Assembly (NCBI GenBank): GCA_021731005.1
Contig: JAKFYF010000300.1
Coordinates: 1 to 32,013, forward strand
Reading direction: 5' to 3'
Source of the DNA: Hyphomonadaceae bacterium
GTDB lineage: Bacteria; Pseudomonadota; Alphaproteobacteria; Caulobacterales; Aquidulcibacteraceae
DNA length: 32,013 nt
In this document: one piece after another, positions 1 through 8,000 of the stretch
Layout: every line of letters begins with the position of its first letter
How positions within the stretch are numbered: position 1 is the stretch's first letter
The notes under the pieces: model-generated
The model's database searches: none
Seen by the model: only the letters and a program-made list of their open reading frames with translations
Told to the model about the DNA's origin: nothing
Position numbers and translations under genes: made by a program

Positions 1-83
1 ACGCCGTGGCGGGTGAGTTCGCTCCCATGCGTCTTCTGTGAGAGCGCCGCCGTTACCCCCCTCCGGCTCGCATACGCTCGCCA

Positions 84-180
84 CCTCCCCCGCAAGGGGG
101 GAGGGGCGCTGAACTGCGACCGTCGGCACTTTCACCTAGATTTGTCTTCAAATGCGATTGCCCCCCCTGAGCGGGGGAGC
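84..180. repeat. Palindromic repeat, family A, copy 1 (two inverted halves)
   Basis: The first 292 bases contain no convincing gene; what they do hold is this element. The first half is a hairpin with arms CCTCCCCC (84-91) and GGGGGAGG (97-104). The second half (161-180) is a C-run and G-run hairpin in the opposite orientation, sharing CTCCCCCGC with the first half when reversed. The stretch before it (CCCCCTCCG at 58-66, then GCTCGCCACC) also recurs, reversed, beside the copy at 14860-14983, and in related form at 25512-25560. I infer a dispersed REP- or MITE-like family; no transposase is nearby. Confidence 0.6.
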
Positions 181-292
181 ACGGCGCCGGAGCCCAGCTG
201 GCTTGAAACTATTATAAGCCCCATTTTATGGTAAATGCTTGGTTAGCCGCGCGTTTACGTGCAATTCACGACGATGGCTCATGTGAGGAGCC

Positions 293-979
293 ATGCACGG
301 GAGAATCCCCAGCCATAATGCGGCGCTTGCCGCCATCGTCATCGGCGTCATTTCCGTTATCGCCGCCCCGGTCGCGTTGTTCGCGCTAGCCTTGCTGGGC
401 GCCAACGCGCTCGTCCGTGCACGGCGCGTGGCGTTGACGCCCCTCGCGGGCCCACTCTTCGGCGCGCTGGTTGCGTATTCTTTTGTCGGATTGTCCGGCG
501 CCATTGGCGTCTTGCTGGTTTGGCGCGTGCTTGCGGATGTGCGCTGGAGCGTAAGGGCCGCGCGCGATCTCGCCATGTCCGCTGGCCGTCCTCTCGAGGC
601 CAAACAGTGTGCGCTCGCGCACGCTTGGGCAACACCGCTCCACGGGCTTGCTTTGGTTGCCTACACCGCTCCGCATATGCTCGCCGGCCTTCCGCTCGAT
701 TTGCCCCACGTTCCGCTTTGGGTTCCGCTAGCAACAGGTGCGGCCGCTGCCTTGCTGGTGTTCGATTGGGCGCTGCGCCGCGCCGCCGACTGGCGCCTCG
801 GAGACCTCGCGGCGCCGCCGGCGGCGCACCTGTTATGGCACCACGCTCTGTTCGTGCTGGCCTTCGGCCTCACGCTCGATGTTTCGGCGGGCATTGTAGC
901 GATGGCGGCGTGGCGGCTGCTGCATGCGGCGCGGCTTCCATCGCTTGCCCCTCAGGCGAGCTTGACCGCGGTGCCGTAA
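293..979 (+). CDS. Hypothetical multi-pass inner-membrane protein
   Basis: A 228-residue protein I do not recognise. It is strongly hydrophobic, with about five likely membrane segments (roughly residues 12-38, 50-78, 108-128, 134-154 and 178-206), joined by arginine-rich loops such as the stretch around residues 80-100. A GAGGAG sequence lies only two bases before the ATG, which is closer than usual for a Shine-Dalgarno site, so the start is slightly uncertain, but there is no better Met in frame nearby. The last 28 bases overlap the 3' end of the convergent YbjQ-family gene. No enzymatic motif or signal peptide cleavage site is evident. Continuous codon use and membrane topology argue that it is a real gene. 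Confidence 0.65.
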   Translation: MHGRIPSHNAALAAIVIGVISVIAAPVALFALALLGANALVRARRVALTPLAGPLFGALVAYSFVGLSGAIGVLLVWRVLADVRWSVRAARDLAMSAGRPLEAKQCALAHAWATPLHGLALVAYTAPHMLAGLPLDLPHVPLWVPLATGAAAALLVFDWALRRAADWRLGDLAAPPAAHLLWHHALFVLAFGLTLDVSAGIVAMAAWRLLHAARLPSLAPQASLTAVP

Positions 980-1269
980 GCCAGCACTTCGGTAGCCTGA
1001 CCCTGGCCGGCGTCGGTGGTTTCGAAACGCAACCCCACCACCGCATCGGCGCCGAGCGACTGCGCGTGCTGGACCATACGGTCGAGCGCCTGCTCGCGGC
1101 TCTCGGCCAAGAGCTTGGTGTATTCGTGCACCTCCCCGCCGACGATCATGCGCAGGCCGGCGACGATGTCGCGGCCAATGAAGCGCGAACGCACCACATT
1201 GCCGCGCACCAGGCCTAAATGCTGCGCGACAGTACGGCCGTGCACTTCGAAAGTGGTGGATAGAATCAT
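952..1269 (-). CDS. YbjQ/UPF0145 family protein
   Basis: A 105-residue protein matching the YbjQ (UPF0145, DUF74, 'heavy-metal-binding domain') family along its whole length. Visible family features are the N-terminal strand ending in a Gly-x-V-R-G-N segment (LGLVRGNVV), the following FIGRDIVAGLR, the GGEVHEYTKLL helix start, and the conserved QHAQSLGADAVVGLRFE near residues 67-84. Family members form pentamers; the biochemical role is not established. The start is supported by AAGGAGA nine bases before the ATG. The gene is convergent with, and overlaps by 28 bases, the membrane protein at 293-979, and is divergent from tag with about 76 bases between the starts. Confidence 0.88.
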   Translation of the reverse strand: MILSTTFEVHGRTVAQHLGLVRGNVVRSRFIGRDIVAGLRMIVGGEVHEYTKLLAESREQALDRMVQHAQSLGADAVVGLRFETTDAGQGQATEVLAYGTAVKLA

Positions 1270-1345
1270 TGGCGGCGATCTCCTTGCTTCCCGGCCATGA
1301 CATAGGCGTTGCTTGTCCGCAGCGAAAGTGAAACAGACCCCGGCG

Positions 1346-1921
1346 ATGGCGAAATCTGCTCCCTACCGCTGCGCGTGGGCCAACGCGGACGATCCGCTGA
1401 TGATCGCTTATCACGACCAAGAATGGGGCATTCCCGTGCACGATGACCGGGTGTTGTTTGAGTTTCTTATCCTCGAGGGCGCGCAGGCCGGTCTGTCCTG
1501 GCGGACGATCCTGCACAAGCGCGAGAACTATCGCAGAGCCTTCAGCAATTGGGATGCGCGCAAGGTCGCGCGCCATGGCGACAAGGACGTGGGGCGGCTA
1601 ATGGCCGACCCGGGCATCGTGCGCAACAAGCTCAAAGTGGCCGCGGCAATCGCAAATGCGCGGTGCGTGATCGACGCGCAGAAGGAGTTCGGCGCGTTCG
1701 ACACCTATATCTGGAGCTTCGTCGGCGGTAAACCGATCCGCAACCCTATCCGCTCGCTCCGCGATGTGCCGGCAAAGACTGCAATTTCGGACACCATGAG
1801 CAAGGCGCTGTTGAAGCGCGGCTTCAAGTTCGTCGGCTCGACGATCTGTTACGCCTTCATGCAGGCGACAGGGATGGTGAACGATCACGAGGCGCGGTGC
1901 TTTGCGCGGAAGGCGCGGTAG
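1346..1921 (+). CDS. tag: DNA-3-methyladenine glycosylase I
   Basis: A 191-residue Tag enzyme, which removes 3-methyladenine from alkylated DNA as the first step of base excision repair. The zinc site of the family is complete: Cys9 and His23 at the N-terminus (RCAWAN and IAYHDQEWG) and His181 and Cys185 at the C-terminus (NDHEARC). The base-binding Glu is Glu44 in LILEGAQAGLSW, and the KALLKRGFKFVGSTICYAFMQA segment typical of the family follows. An in-frame TTG exists at 1313, but the ATG at 1346 places the zinc Cys at the usual distance from the N-terminus, so I use it. It is a single gene, followed by a strong hairpin at 1941-1977. Confidence 0.95.
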   Translation: MAKSAPYRCAWANADDPLMIAYHDQEWGIPVHDDRVLFEFLILEGAQAGLSWRTILHKRENYRRAFSNWDARKVARHGDKDVGRLMADPGIVRNKLKVAAAIANARCVIDAQKEFGAFDTYIWSFVGGKPIRNPIRSLRDVPAKTAISDTMSKALLKRGFKFVGSTICYAFMQATGMVNDHEARCFARKAR

Positions 1922-1940
1922 AGCGCAATCCTTTCGGATT

Positions 1941-1977
1941 AGAACGCCTCCCCCTCCCCTCGCGGGGAGGGGGTTCT
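1941..1977. repeat. GC-rich palindrome between convergent genes (terminator-like)
   Basis: A 10-bp perfect stem, CCCCCTCCCC (1950-1959) and GGGGAGGGGG (1964-1973), with a TCGC loop, flanked by a weak outer AGAA/TTCT pairing. It sits between tag (+) and the small membrane protein gene (-), so it could stop transcription in both directions. There is no clear T-run. The sequence resembles the hairpin half of repeat family A and may be a fragment of it. The rest of 1922-2056 shows nothing else. Confidence 0.5.
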
Positions 1978-2056
1978 CACAGCGCTAGCGATGCAAGTCA
2001 GTCGGATGTTGCTCAAGTAAGGCGTCCAGGGTGCGCCAATGCGTGAAACGCGCGCA

Positions 2057-2362
2057 TTACCGCTCCACGTCGCGATAGCGCTTTTCGTTGGCGTCGCCGC
2101 TCTGGTCGGCGATTACGCGCAGCACCATCCACACCCCGCCCACCGCCATCAGCACAAAGCCGCTGACGCCCATCAGCACCAGACCGACCGCCGCAAGCAT
2201 GCCGCCGACGGCCAGACCCGGATCGCCGCCGCTCAGGGCTGCGGCCAGCACCGCGCCGATGCCGAAAAAATAGGCCGCGGCGCAAAGCCCAGCGCCCAAA
2301 CAAAAGCAGAGCATCGCATTGTTGGAGCGGTGTTCGGGGTTCTTGCCTTCAGGTGGATTCAT
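2057..2362 (-). CDS. Small two-to-three-pass membrane protein, unknown
   Basis: A 101-residue protein I do not recognise. It has a short polar N-terminus with several charged residues, then two or three hydrophobic segments (about residues 17-45, 50-62 and 64-84; glycine- and alanine-rich), and a charged C-terminal tail. Its ATG lies inside the end of the upstream metallo-beta-lactamase-fold gene, with 14 bases of overlap in a different frame, so the two are almost certainly co-transcribed and translationally coupled. Nothing in the sequence gives a function; a membrane partner for the hydrolase is only a guess. Confidence 0.65.
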   Translation of the reverse strand: MNPPEGKNPEHRSNNAMLCFCLGAGLCAAAYFFGIGAVLAAALSGGDPGLAVGGMLAAVGLVLMGVSGFVLMAVGGVWMVLRVIADQSGDANEKRYRDVER

Positions 2363-3407
2363 AACGCACCACGCCTTCCTCGTCCGTCACCGCTCGCGCC
2401 AGCCCGCGTCCGATCAGGCAATTCATATGGGCGATGGTTTCCCCTGTCGCCATCCCCAGCAGGTCAGGCCCGATCTTGCGCGCGAACATCGCGCCAAATA
2501 GATCGAGCGCGCGCTTAGGGCCTTCCTGCAAGCGCTTGCGTAGGCGCTCTAGCGAGCGTTCGTGGCCATCGACCAAGGAGCGGAGCCGCTCGTGCAAACC
2601 GAGGAACGGCTCATTGTGCGAGGGCAGCACCAGCACGTCGCCGGGCGCGGCGGCACGCAATTTCTCGCAAGAGTTTATCCAGTCCGTGAGCGGGTCGGCG
2701 TCGGGTTCGGTTGGGAACACCGAGACGTTGGAGGAAATCCGCGGCAACACTTGGTCCCCGGAAATGAAGAGTTTCAACTCCTCCTGCCAGAGGCACACGT
2801 GCTCGGGACAATGCCCGTCGCCGGTGATGACGCGCCAGGGCCGGCCGCCAATGTCGATCGTGTCGCCATCGCTGATGCGCCGGTAAGAATCCGGGAGCCG
2901 TGAGACCGCCATGCCGTAGCCGCCAAAGCGCGCTTTGTACTGGGCGATAGCGTCCTCGTCCCAGCCGGCGCCGCGAAAGAAGCGCACGCCATCCTCTGGC
3001 GCTTCGCGGCCAGTGTCGGCGACGAGCATGCGACAGGTTACGTATTCGAGCCGGCTCATCCACAGCGGCGCGGCGAACTTGCGGCAAATCCAGCCAGCCA
3101 ATCCGACATGATCGGGATGCATGTGCGTGCAGATGACGCGCGTGACCGGCTTGCCGGCGAGCGTCGCATCGAAGATGGCGCGCCAATGCACGCGCGATTC
3201 CTCGATCGCCAAGCCGGTGTCGATGACGGTCCAGCCGTCGCCGTCCGACAACAGCCATAGATTGATCCATTTGAGCGAAAAGGGCAGCGGCATGCACACC
3301 CAACGCACGCCCGGGGCGATCTCGCGCGCCACGCCTGGCGCCGGAGGTTCGCCCAGCGGATAGCGCAGCGGCGCCGCTGGCTGCACTGGCTCTTCCATTC
3401 CGTCCAT
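2349..3407 (-). CDS. Metallo-beta-lactamase-fold hydrolase
   Basis: A 352-residue MBL-fold protein. The metal-binding signature HMHPDH is at residues 95-100, followed by VGLAGW. The later ligands are visible as GDGHCPEH (His), the Asp of FISGDQVLP and the His of LPSHNEPF near the C-terminal third. The N-terminal part (PGVRWVCMPLPF, then INLWLLSDGDGWTVIDTG) is the usual strand pair leading into the fold, and the helical C-terminal 100 residues resemble those of glyoxalase-II-like or acyl-hydrolase relatives. The substrate cannot be read from sequence. No signal peptide, so likely cytoplasmic. GGAG lies about eight bases before the ATG. It overlaps the downstream small membrane protein gene by 14 bases and is divergent from the DUF2235 gene. 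Confidence 0.88.
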   Translation of the reverse strand: MDGMEEPVQPAAPLRYPLGEPPAPGVAREIAPGVRWVCMPLPFSLKWINLWLLSDGDGWTVIDTGLAIEESRVHWRAIFDATLAGKPVTRVICTHMHPDHVGLAGWICRKFAAPLWMSRLEYVTCRMLVADTGREAPEDGVRFFRGAGWDEDAIAQYKARFGGYGMAVSRLPDSYRRISDGDTIDIGGRPWRVITGDGHCPEHVCLWQEELKLFISGDQVLPRISSNVSVFPTEPDADPLTDWINSCEKLRAAAPGDVLVLPSHNEPFLGLHERLRSLVDGHERSLERLRKRLQEGPKRALDLFGAMFARKIGPDLLGMATGETIAHMNCLIGRGLARAVTDEEGVVRYEST

Positions 3408-3543
3408 TCACGTCGCTCCGCTATCCCACCCTAGCGCACAAAGCCGCCGCGCCAATGCCGACGTAGCGTAAATTTCACCCGAAACGAGATTGGCCGCGGC
3501 GGAAGCGGCGCTTATGTTGTAGGCCGAGTTCCGGGGGAACCGC

Positions 3544-4767
3544 ATGAAACGCATCGTCATTTGCATGGATGGCACCTGGCAGTCGCTCAACCAGGAAGAG
3601 CTGACCAATATCGGCATTATCGCCCGCAGCGTCGCGCACAAAGAGACGCTGGCGGACAGGTCCTACGTCTACCAGACCGTGATCTACACCCAAGGCGTGG
3701 GCTCAGCGACCAGCGCGGTGGATAAACGCGGCGCCGTGCAGGAGCTCGGCTTCCAGTTCCATCGCCTGTTCGGCGGCGCGCTGGGCGAAGGGCTCGAAGA
3801 CGCCGTGCTCGATACGTACATGCGCTTGGCGTTCAACTACGAGGCCGGCGACGAGATCTACATTTTCGGCTTCAGCCGCGGCGCCTTCGCCGCGCGCCGG
3901 CTGAGCGGGCTGATCAACACCGCCGGCATTGTCAGCCGCCGCTTCACCCACAAGGCGCGCGACGGCTTCAGGCTGTATTACGCGAAACCGCGTTCGGTCG
4001 ATCCGCCCGAGAAAATCGCCGAGCACGAGGACGAAGCGCGCCAATTCCGCAAACTCTACGGCAAGGGCGAGCGCGATCAGGATGGCCGGCGCGTGCAGAC
4101 CGAAACCGTGCCGCCGATCAAGTATCTTGGCGTATTCGACACGGTGATCCAGCGCGGCTTCAACGATGTCGCCGGCTCCATGCTGCCGGGGAGCGGCGCG
4201 CACCGGCTCAGGTTCAAGAATTATCGCGTCAGCCCGAATGTTGAATTCGCGCGCCATGCCGTGGCGGTGGACGAAAACCGGCTGGGTTTTCCGGTGCGCC
4301 TTTGGGACAACATCGAAGAGGATAACGCAGCGCTCGGCCGGCGCGCCTACGAGCAACGGTGGTTCGTGGGAACCCATGGCGACATCGGCGGCGGCGACGG
4401 CTCGGAACTCGCGGCGCTGGCGCTGAAATGGGTCGCCGAAGGCGCAGCCAATGCCGGCCTGCGCTTCTACGCCAAGCACGGCGAGGATACTTCGCCGCTT
4501 GATGATACCTTGACCAAGTCCGGCCTGCGCTTCGACGCCAAGATCACGCGGCCCAATTTCCTGGGCGCGCTGGCGCCGCTGAACTACCCCTTGAAGCAGC
4601 GCAAGGTCTGGCAAAGGCGCGAACCGCCCACGGCGCAAGACCTCAGCGCCACTTTCGACCCCAGCGTGATCGAGCGCGCGTCCGCGAAGGAGTTGCGCTA
4701 CCGCCCCGGCGCGCTGAAGCCGTTCCGCAAAGCGTTGAAGGAGTTGCGACCGCCGGCGGGCAAGTAA
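3544..4767 (+). CDS. DUF2235 alpha/beta-hydrolase (Tle1-like phospholipase fold)
   Basis: A 407-residue DUF2235 protein. It begins with the family's MKRIVICMDGTW strand, has the nucleophile elbow GFSRGA at 109-114 (Ser111 as candidate nucleophile), an acidic position in YLGVFDTV, and the GTHGDIGGG segment that carries the candidate catalytic His, followed by LAALALKWVAEGA. The DUF2235 domain is the catalytic domain of some type VI secretion phospholipase effectors (Tle1), but many stand-alone copies occur in proteobacteria with unknown substrate. No VgrG, PAAR, adaptor or immunity gene is next to it, so I do not call it an effector. GGGGGAA just upstream is a good ribosome binding site. The divergent gap to the hydrolase gene contains an imperfect inverted repeat (3444-3456 with 3489-3502). 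Confidence 0.87.
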   Translation: MKRIVICMDGTWQSLNQEELTNIGIIARSVAHKETLADRSYVYQTVIYTQGVGSATSAVDKRGAVQELGFQFHRLFGGALGEGLEDAVLDTYMRLAFNYEAGDEIYIFGFSRGAFAARRLSGLINTAGIVSRRFTHKARDGFRLYYAKPRSVDPPEKIAEHEDEARQFRKLYGKGERDQDGRRVQTETVPPIKYLGVFDTVIQRGFNDVAGSMLPGSGAHRLRFKNYRVSPNVEFARHAVAVDENRLGFPVRLWDNIEEDNAALGRRAYEQRWFVGTHGDIGGGDGSELAALALKWVAEGAANAGLRFYAKHGEDTSPLDDTLTKSGLRFDAKITRPNFLGALAPLNYPLKQRKVWQRREPPTAQDLSATFDPSVIERASAKELRYRPGALKPFRKALKELRPPAGK

Positions 4768-4797
4768 GGTCTATCGCAGACCGCCGGTCTCTCCAGG

Positions 4798-4848
4798 TTG
4801 GAGCGCGCGCCTCCCGGCGCGCAGCGGGGCGGGAGCCCCGCGCTCCAA
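4798..4848. repeat. GC-rich inverted repeat, family B-like
   Basis: Perfect 10-bp outer arms, TTGGAGCGCG (4798-4807) and CGCGCTCCAA (4839-4848), with an inner CTCCC/GGGAG pairing. It occupies the gap between the convergent DUF2235 and acyl-CoA dehydrogenase genes. The TTGGA(G/C)C outer edge resembles the repeat at 10276-10361, so I group it provisionally with that family. It may also act as a bidirectional terminator, though no T-run follows. Confidence 0.5.
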
Positions 4849-4895
4849 GCCACAAAGGCATGCGCTATGCCGGCGAGACGCTGGCGGTACCTTAC

Positions 4896-6524
4896 TTACC
4901 CAACCAACCCCGCCGCACCCAGCTTGATCGCCGCCAAGCGCCCCGGCGCGCGGGCGAGCACGGTCGCGGCGAAGAAACTCAACAGCGCGCGCTGTTCTGC
5001 AATCAACGCTTCGCTGAATCCGTGCGCGCGCGCCAATCCTTGCGCGACGAGCGCTGCGCCCACGGTCTCGGCGGCGAGCGAGAGATAGGGGCTGGCGCCA
5101 GAGAGCGCGTCGGCGCGCGACGCGGCAAGCATGAAATCGGTGGCTTCGCGCAGCGCCGTTGCGGCGCTGCCGAGTTGCGCACCCGCTTCGCCGCCCAGGC
5201 CGCGCGCCGCCGCCTGCGCTTCCACGATCAGCGCGCTCATCGCCTCGCCGCGGTCACTCAGAACCTTGCGCCCGTAGAGATCGATGGCCTGGATGCCGTT
5301 GGTTCCCTCGTAGATCGGAGCGATGCGCGCGTCGCGATAGAATTGCGCCGCGCCGCCTTCTTCCACGTACCCCATACCGCCATGGACCTGCACGCCGAGG
5401 CTGGCGACCACCACGCCCATGTCGGTGCACCAGGACTTGGCGAGCGGGGTAAGCAGGTCTTCGCGGCGCTTGTCGCCACGATCGGCGGCGGTTGCGCACG
5501 CATAGCAAAGCGCGCGCCCGACCTGGATGTGGGACTTCATATGCGCGAGCATGCGGCGCACGTCGGGATGCTCGATGATGAACGCGCCGCCCTGCTTGCG
5601 CTCGCGCGCATAGGCGTGCGCCTTCTGGGTGGCGGCTTCCGCCACGGCCACGCCTTGGGCGCCGACATTGAGCCGGGCCGCGTTCATCATCGTGAACATG
5701 GCGGCCAGGCCCCTGTTCTCCTCGCCCACCAGCCACCCGGCCGCGCCCTCGAACGCCATCGTGCAGGTGGGCGAAGCATGGATGCCGAGTTTTTCCTCGA
5801 GGCCGATGCAGCGCACCGGGTTGCGCGCGCCGTCGGCGAGAAATTTCGGCGCCACGAACAATGAGATGCCCTTCGACCCCGCCGGCGCGCCCTCGATGCG
5901 CGCAAGCACGAGGTGAACAATGTTATCGGTGAGGTCGTGCTCACCCCAGGTGATGAAAATCTTTTGCCCGGTGATGCGATACGAACCGTCGGCCTGTGGA
6001 GTCGCTTTCGTCGTCAGCGCGCCGAGATCGGAGCCGGCTTGCGGCTCGGTGAGGTTCATTGTTCCGGTCCACGCGCCGCTGACCAGCTTCGGCAAATACA
6101 CCGCCCGCTGCACTGGCGAGCCGTGCAGCGCCAGCGCCTCGATGGCCCCGGCGGTAAGCATCGGCGCGAGCCCGAAGCTTATACTGGCGGCGTGGACCAT
6201 TTCGAAAACCGCGAGCGCCAGCGCGCGCGGCAGCCCCTGCCCGCCATAAGCGGGGTCGGCGGCCAGCCCCTGCCAGCCGCCTTCGCTGAACGCCCGGTAA
6301 GCCTCGCGAAAACCCGGCGGCGTCCTCACCGCGCCATCGACCAGCCGCACCCGCGCCAAATCGCCGCTGCGGTTGAGCGGCGCAAGTGTTTCGCCCGCGA
6401 GCGCGGCTGCGGCGTCGAGCACAGCGGTCAGCGTGTCACGGTCAATATCGGGCGCGCCGGCCCAGAAATCGGCGCACGCTTCCAGCGCAAAGCGCATCTC
6501 GTCAACCGGCGCGCGGGTGCTCAT
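4896..6524 (-). CDS. Acyl-CoA dehydrogenase with C-terminal extension (DmdC-like)
   Basis: A 542-residue flavoprotein of the long acyl-CoA dehydrogenase subgroup that includes 3-methylmercaptopropionyl-CoA dehydrogenase (DmdC). Visible are the N-terminal helical domain, the FAD/substrate strand MNLTEPQAGSDLG, the KIFITWGEHD segment, HGGMGYVEE, and the catalytic-Glu segment IYEGTNGIQAIDL, followed by the extra C-terminal domain that makes these proteins longer than ordinary 380-residue enzymes. It oxidises an acyl-CoA at the alpha-beta bond with electrons going to ETF; the exact substrate is not readable, and DMSP degradation should not be assumed. The ATG at 6524 has GGAGG at good distance; the frame is open further upstream, but only as arginine-rich out-of-family sequence. 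It is divergent from the YceI operon. Confidence 0.93.
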   Translation of the reverse strand: MSTRAPVDEMRFALEACADFWAGAPDIDRDTLTAVLDAAAALAGETLAPLNRSGDLARVRLVDGAVRTPPGFREAYRAFSEGGWQGLAADPAYGGQGLPRALALAVFEMVHAASISFGLAPMLTAGAIEALALHGSPVQRAVYLPKLVSGAWTGTMNLTEPQAGSDLGALTTKATPQADGSYRITGQKIFITWGEHDLTDNIVHLVLARIEGAPAGSKGISLFVAPKFLADGARNPVRCIGLEEKLGIHASPTCTMAFEGAAGWLVGEENRGLAAMFTMMNAARLNVGAQGVAVAEAATQKAHAYARERKQGGAFIIEHPDVRRMLAHMKSHIQVGRALCYACATAADRGDKRREDLLTPLAKSWCTDMGVVVASLGVQVHGGMGYVEEGGAAQFYRDARIAPIYEGTNGIQAIDLYGRKVLSDRGEAMSALIVEAQAAARGLGGEAGAQLGSAATALREATDFMLAASRADALSGASPYLSLAAETVGAALVAQGLARAHGFSEALIAEQRALLSFFAATVLARAPGRLAAIKLGAAGLVG

Positions 6525-6617
6525 GGGCAGCCTCCATTTGCCCCCGCGACACGGGCGGGGACGATGTGCTAGAGCCGCGCCCGGGCAGCGGGCGCGGAAC
6601 ACACGAAGGGGACTATA

Positions 6618-7316
6618 ATGCGATTTGCGATCCTGGGTGCAGCACTGTTGATGTCCGCCTGCGCGACCACGCAGGCCGCCGCGCCGCCAGCGGCCGCGAT
6701 GGCGCCGAGCGCAGCTTCCCCCGTGGCCGCCGCAATCCCACCCAGCGAGGACGCCTCGCTCAACCCCGCCGACGCGCCTTCGGGCGCCTATGCGCTCGAC
6801 AGCCGCCACGCCAGCGTGGTCTGGCGTATCCGCCACATGGGGCTTGGCCTCTTCACCGCGCGCCTCGACGCCATCTCCGGCACGCTGAATTTCGACAGCG
6901 CCAATCCGGCCAATTCCTCGATCGATGTCACTATCGCCGCCAATTCAGTCAGCACCGGCGTGTTGAACGCCGAAGGTCAGCGCGCCTTCGACCGCGAGAT
7001 CGCCGAAAACGTGCTCGACGCTACAGCCAATCCCAATATCCATTTCGTCTCGCGCTCGATCCAGGTGACTGGGGCCACGACAGGGATTATCACCGGCGAC
7101 CTGACGCTGCGCGGCCAGACCCACCCGGTCACGCTCGAAGCGACCTTCGATGGCGGGCGCTTCGTGCAATTCTACGGCAAGCACGTGATCGCCTTCTCCG
7201 CGCGCACCATTATCGACCGCTCGCAATGGGGCGCCAGCTTCGCCAACCCCGTGATCAACGGCACCACCGGCAATCAGGTCGAAGTGCTGATCTCGGCCGA
7301 GTTCCGCAGGAATTAA
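6618..7316 (+). CDS. YceI-family lipoprotein (1 of 3 in a row)
   Basis: A 232-residue lipoprotein. The signal peptide ends in a lipobox with Cys15 (LLMSAC), followed by an alanine/proline-rich linker to about residue 50, and then a YceI domain to the end. Domain landmarks are the opening GAYALDSRHASVVWRIRHMG, FTARLDAISGTLNFD, the middle FDREIAENVLDATANPNIHFVS, and GDLTLRGQTHPVTLEATF. YceI proteins are periplasmic lipocalin-like barrels that bind isoprenoid quinone chains or similar lipids. First gene of a tight block; its TAA is part of the ribosome binding site of the next YceI gene. AAGGGG is placed well before the ATG. Confidence 0.92.
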   Translation: MRFAILGAALLMSACATTQAAAPPAAAMAPSAASPVAAAIPPSEDASLNPADAPSGAYALDSRHASVVWRIRHMGLGLFTARLDAISGTLNFDSANPANSSIDVTIAANSVSTGVLNAEGQRAFDREIAENVLDATANPNIHFVSRSIQVTGATTGIITGDLTLRGQTHPVTLEATFDGGRFVQFYGKHVIAFSARTIIDRSQWGASFANPVINGTTGNQVEVLISAEFRRN

Positions 7317-7327
7317 GGAGTAGCGAC

Positions 7328-7999
7328 ATGCGCACGATCCTGTTTGCGGCGCTGCTGGCGTTGACCGCCTGCAACGATCCGCCAACCCAAGCGCCCGAGG
7401 GGCCGCCCACGCCGGTGGCGATCGACGCGCCCTCGGGGCAATATACGCTCGACCCCACCCACACCAGCGTGCTGGTGCGGGCCAGGCATTTCGGGCTCTC
7501 CAACTATACGCTCCGGCTCGCCAACGTCTCCGGCGCGCTCGATTTCAACGCCGAGGACCCGACGAAATCGAGCGTTTCCGCGCGCATCGGCGCGGATTCG
7601 GTGCAGACCGAATATGTCGGCCAGCGCGATTTCGACGACGAGTTGGAAAACTCTGAGTGGCTTGACGCCGCGCGCCACCCGACGCTCGATTTCCGCTCCA
7701 CGACGATCGAACTCACCGGCGCCGATACCGGGCGGATGACCGGCGACCTCACCATTCGCGGCGTCACCCACCCGGCGACATTCGAGGTCACCTTCAATCA
7801 GGGCTACCGCCAGCACCCGATGGGCTTTCCCATGGCGCTTCTGGGCTTCTCGGCGCGCGGCGCCATTAAGCGCTCCGACTATGGCATGCGCGTGCTGTTG
7901 CCGCTCAATCCGGGCGGCGCGGGGGTCGCCGACGAGGTGGATGTGATCATCGAAGCCGAGTTCACCCAACCGGTCGCGCCAGCGGCGCCGGCCAACTAG
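7328..7999 (+). CDS. YceI-family lipoprotein (2 of 3)
   Basis: A 223-residue lipoprotein with signal peptide and lipobox LALTAC (Cys15), a short proline-rich spacer, and a YceI domain. Landmarks are GQYTLDPTHTSVLVRARHFGLS, the DFDDELENSEWLDAARHPTLDF segment, and GDLTIRGVTHPATFEVTF. It is about as different from its upstream neighbour as from other YceI proteins, so it is a paralogue, not a recent copy. The start at 7328 follows AAGGAG, and the frame upstream of it belongs to the antisense and shadow reading of the first YceI gene. It is followed after one base by the cytochrome b561-YceI fusion gene. Confidence 0.92.
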   Translation: MRTILFAALLALTACNDPPTQAPEGPPTPVAIDAPSGQYTLDPTHTSVLVRARHFGLSNYTLRLANVSGALDFNAEDPTKSSVSARIGADSVQTEYVGQRDFDDELENSEWLDAARHPTLDFRSTTIELTGADTGRMTGDLTIRGVTHPATFEVTFNQGYRQHPMGFPMALLGFSARGAIKRSDYGMRVLLPLNPGGAGVADEVDVIIEAEFTQPVAPAAPAN

Positions 8000-8000
8000 A

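Noticed and set aside
13-234. 73-codon open frame at the start of the window
   Set aside because: It runs through the palindromic repeat, has no ribosome binding site and no protein-like composition.
520-1218. Long plus-strand frame of 232 codons overlapping two genes
   Set aside because: Arg/Ala/Pro-rich shadow of the membrane protein and YbjQ genes; high-GC DNA produces many such frames.
3544-4767. Type VI secretion effector
   Set aside because: The DUF2235 domain alone is not enough; there is no VgrG, PAAR, adaptor or immunity gene nearby.
6525-6836. Longer start for the first acyl-CoA dehydrogenase
   Set aside because: The extra residues are Arg/Gly-rich, antisense to a YceI gene, and the ATG at 6524 has its own GGAGG.
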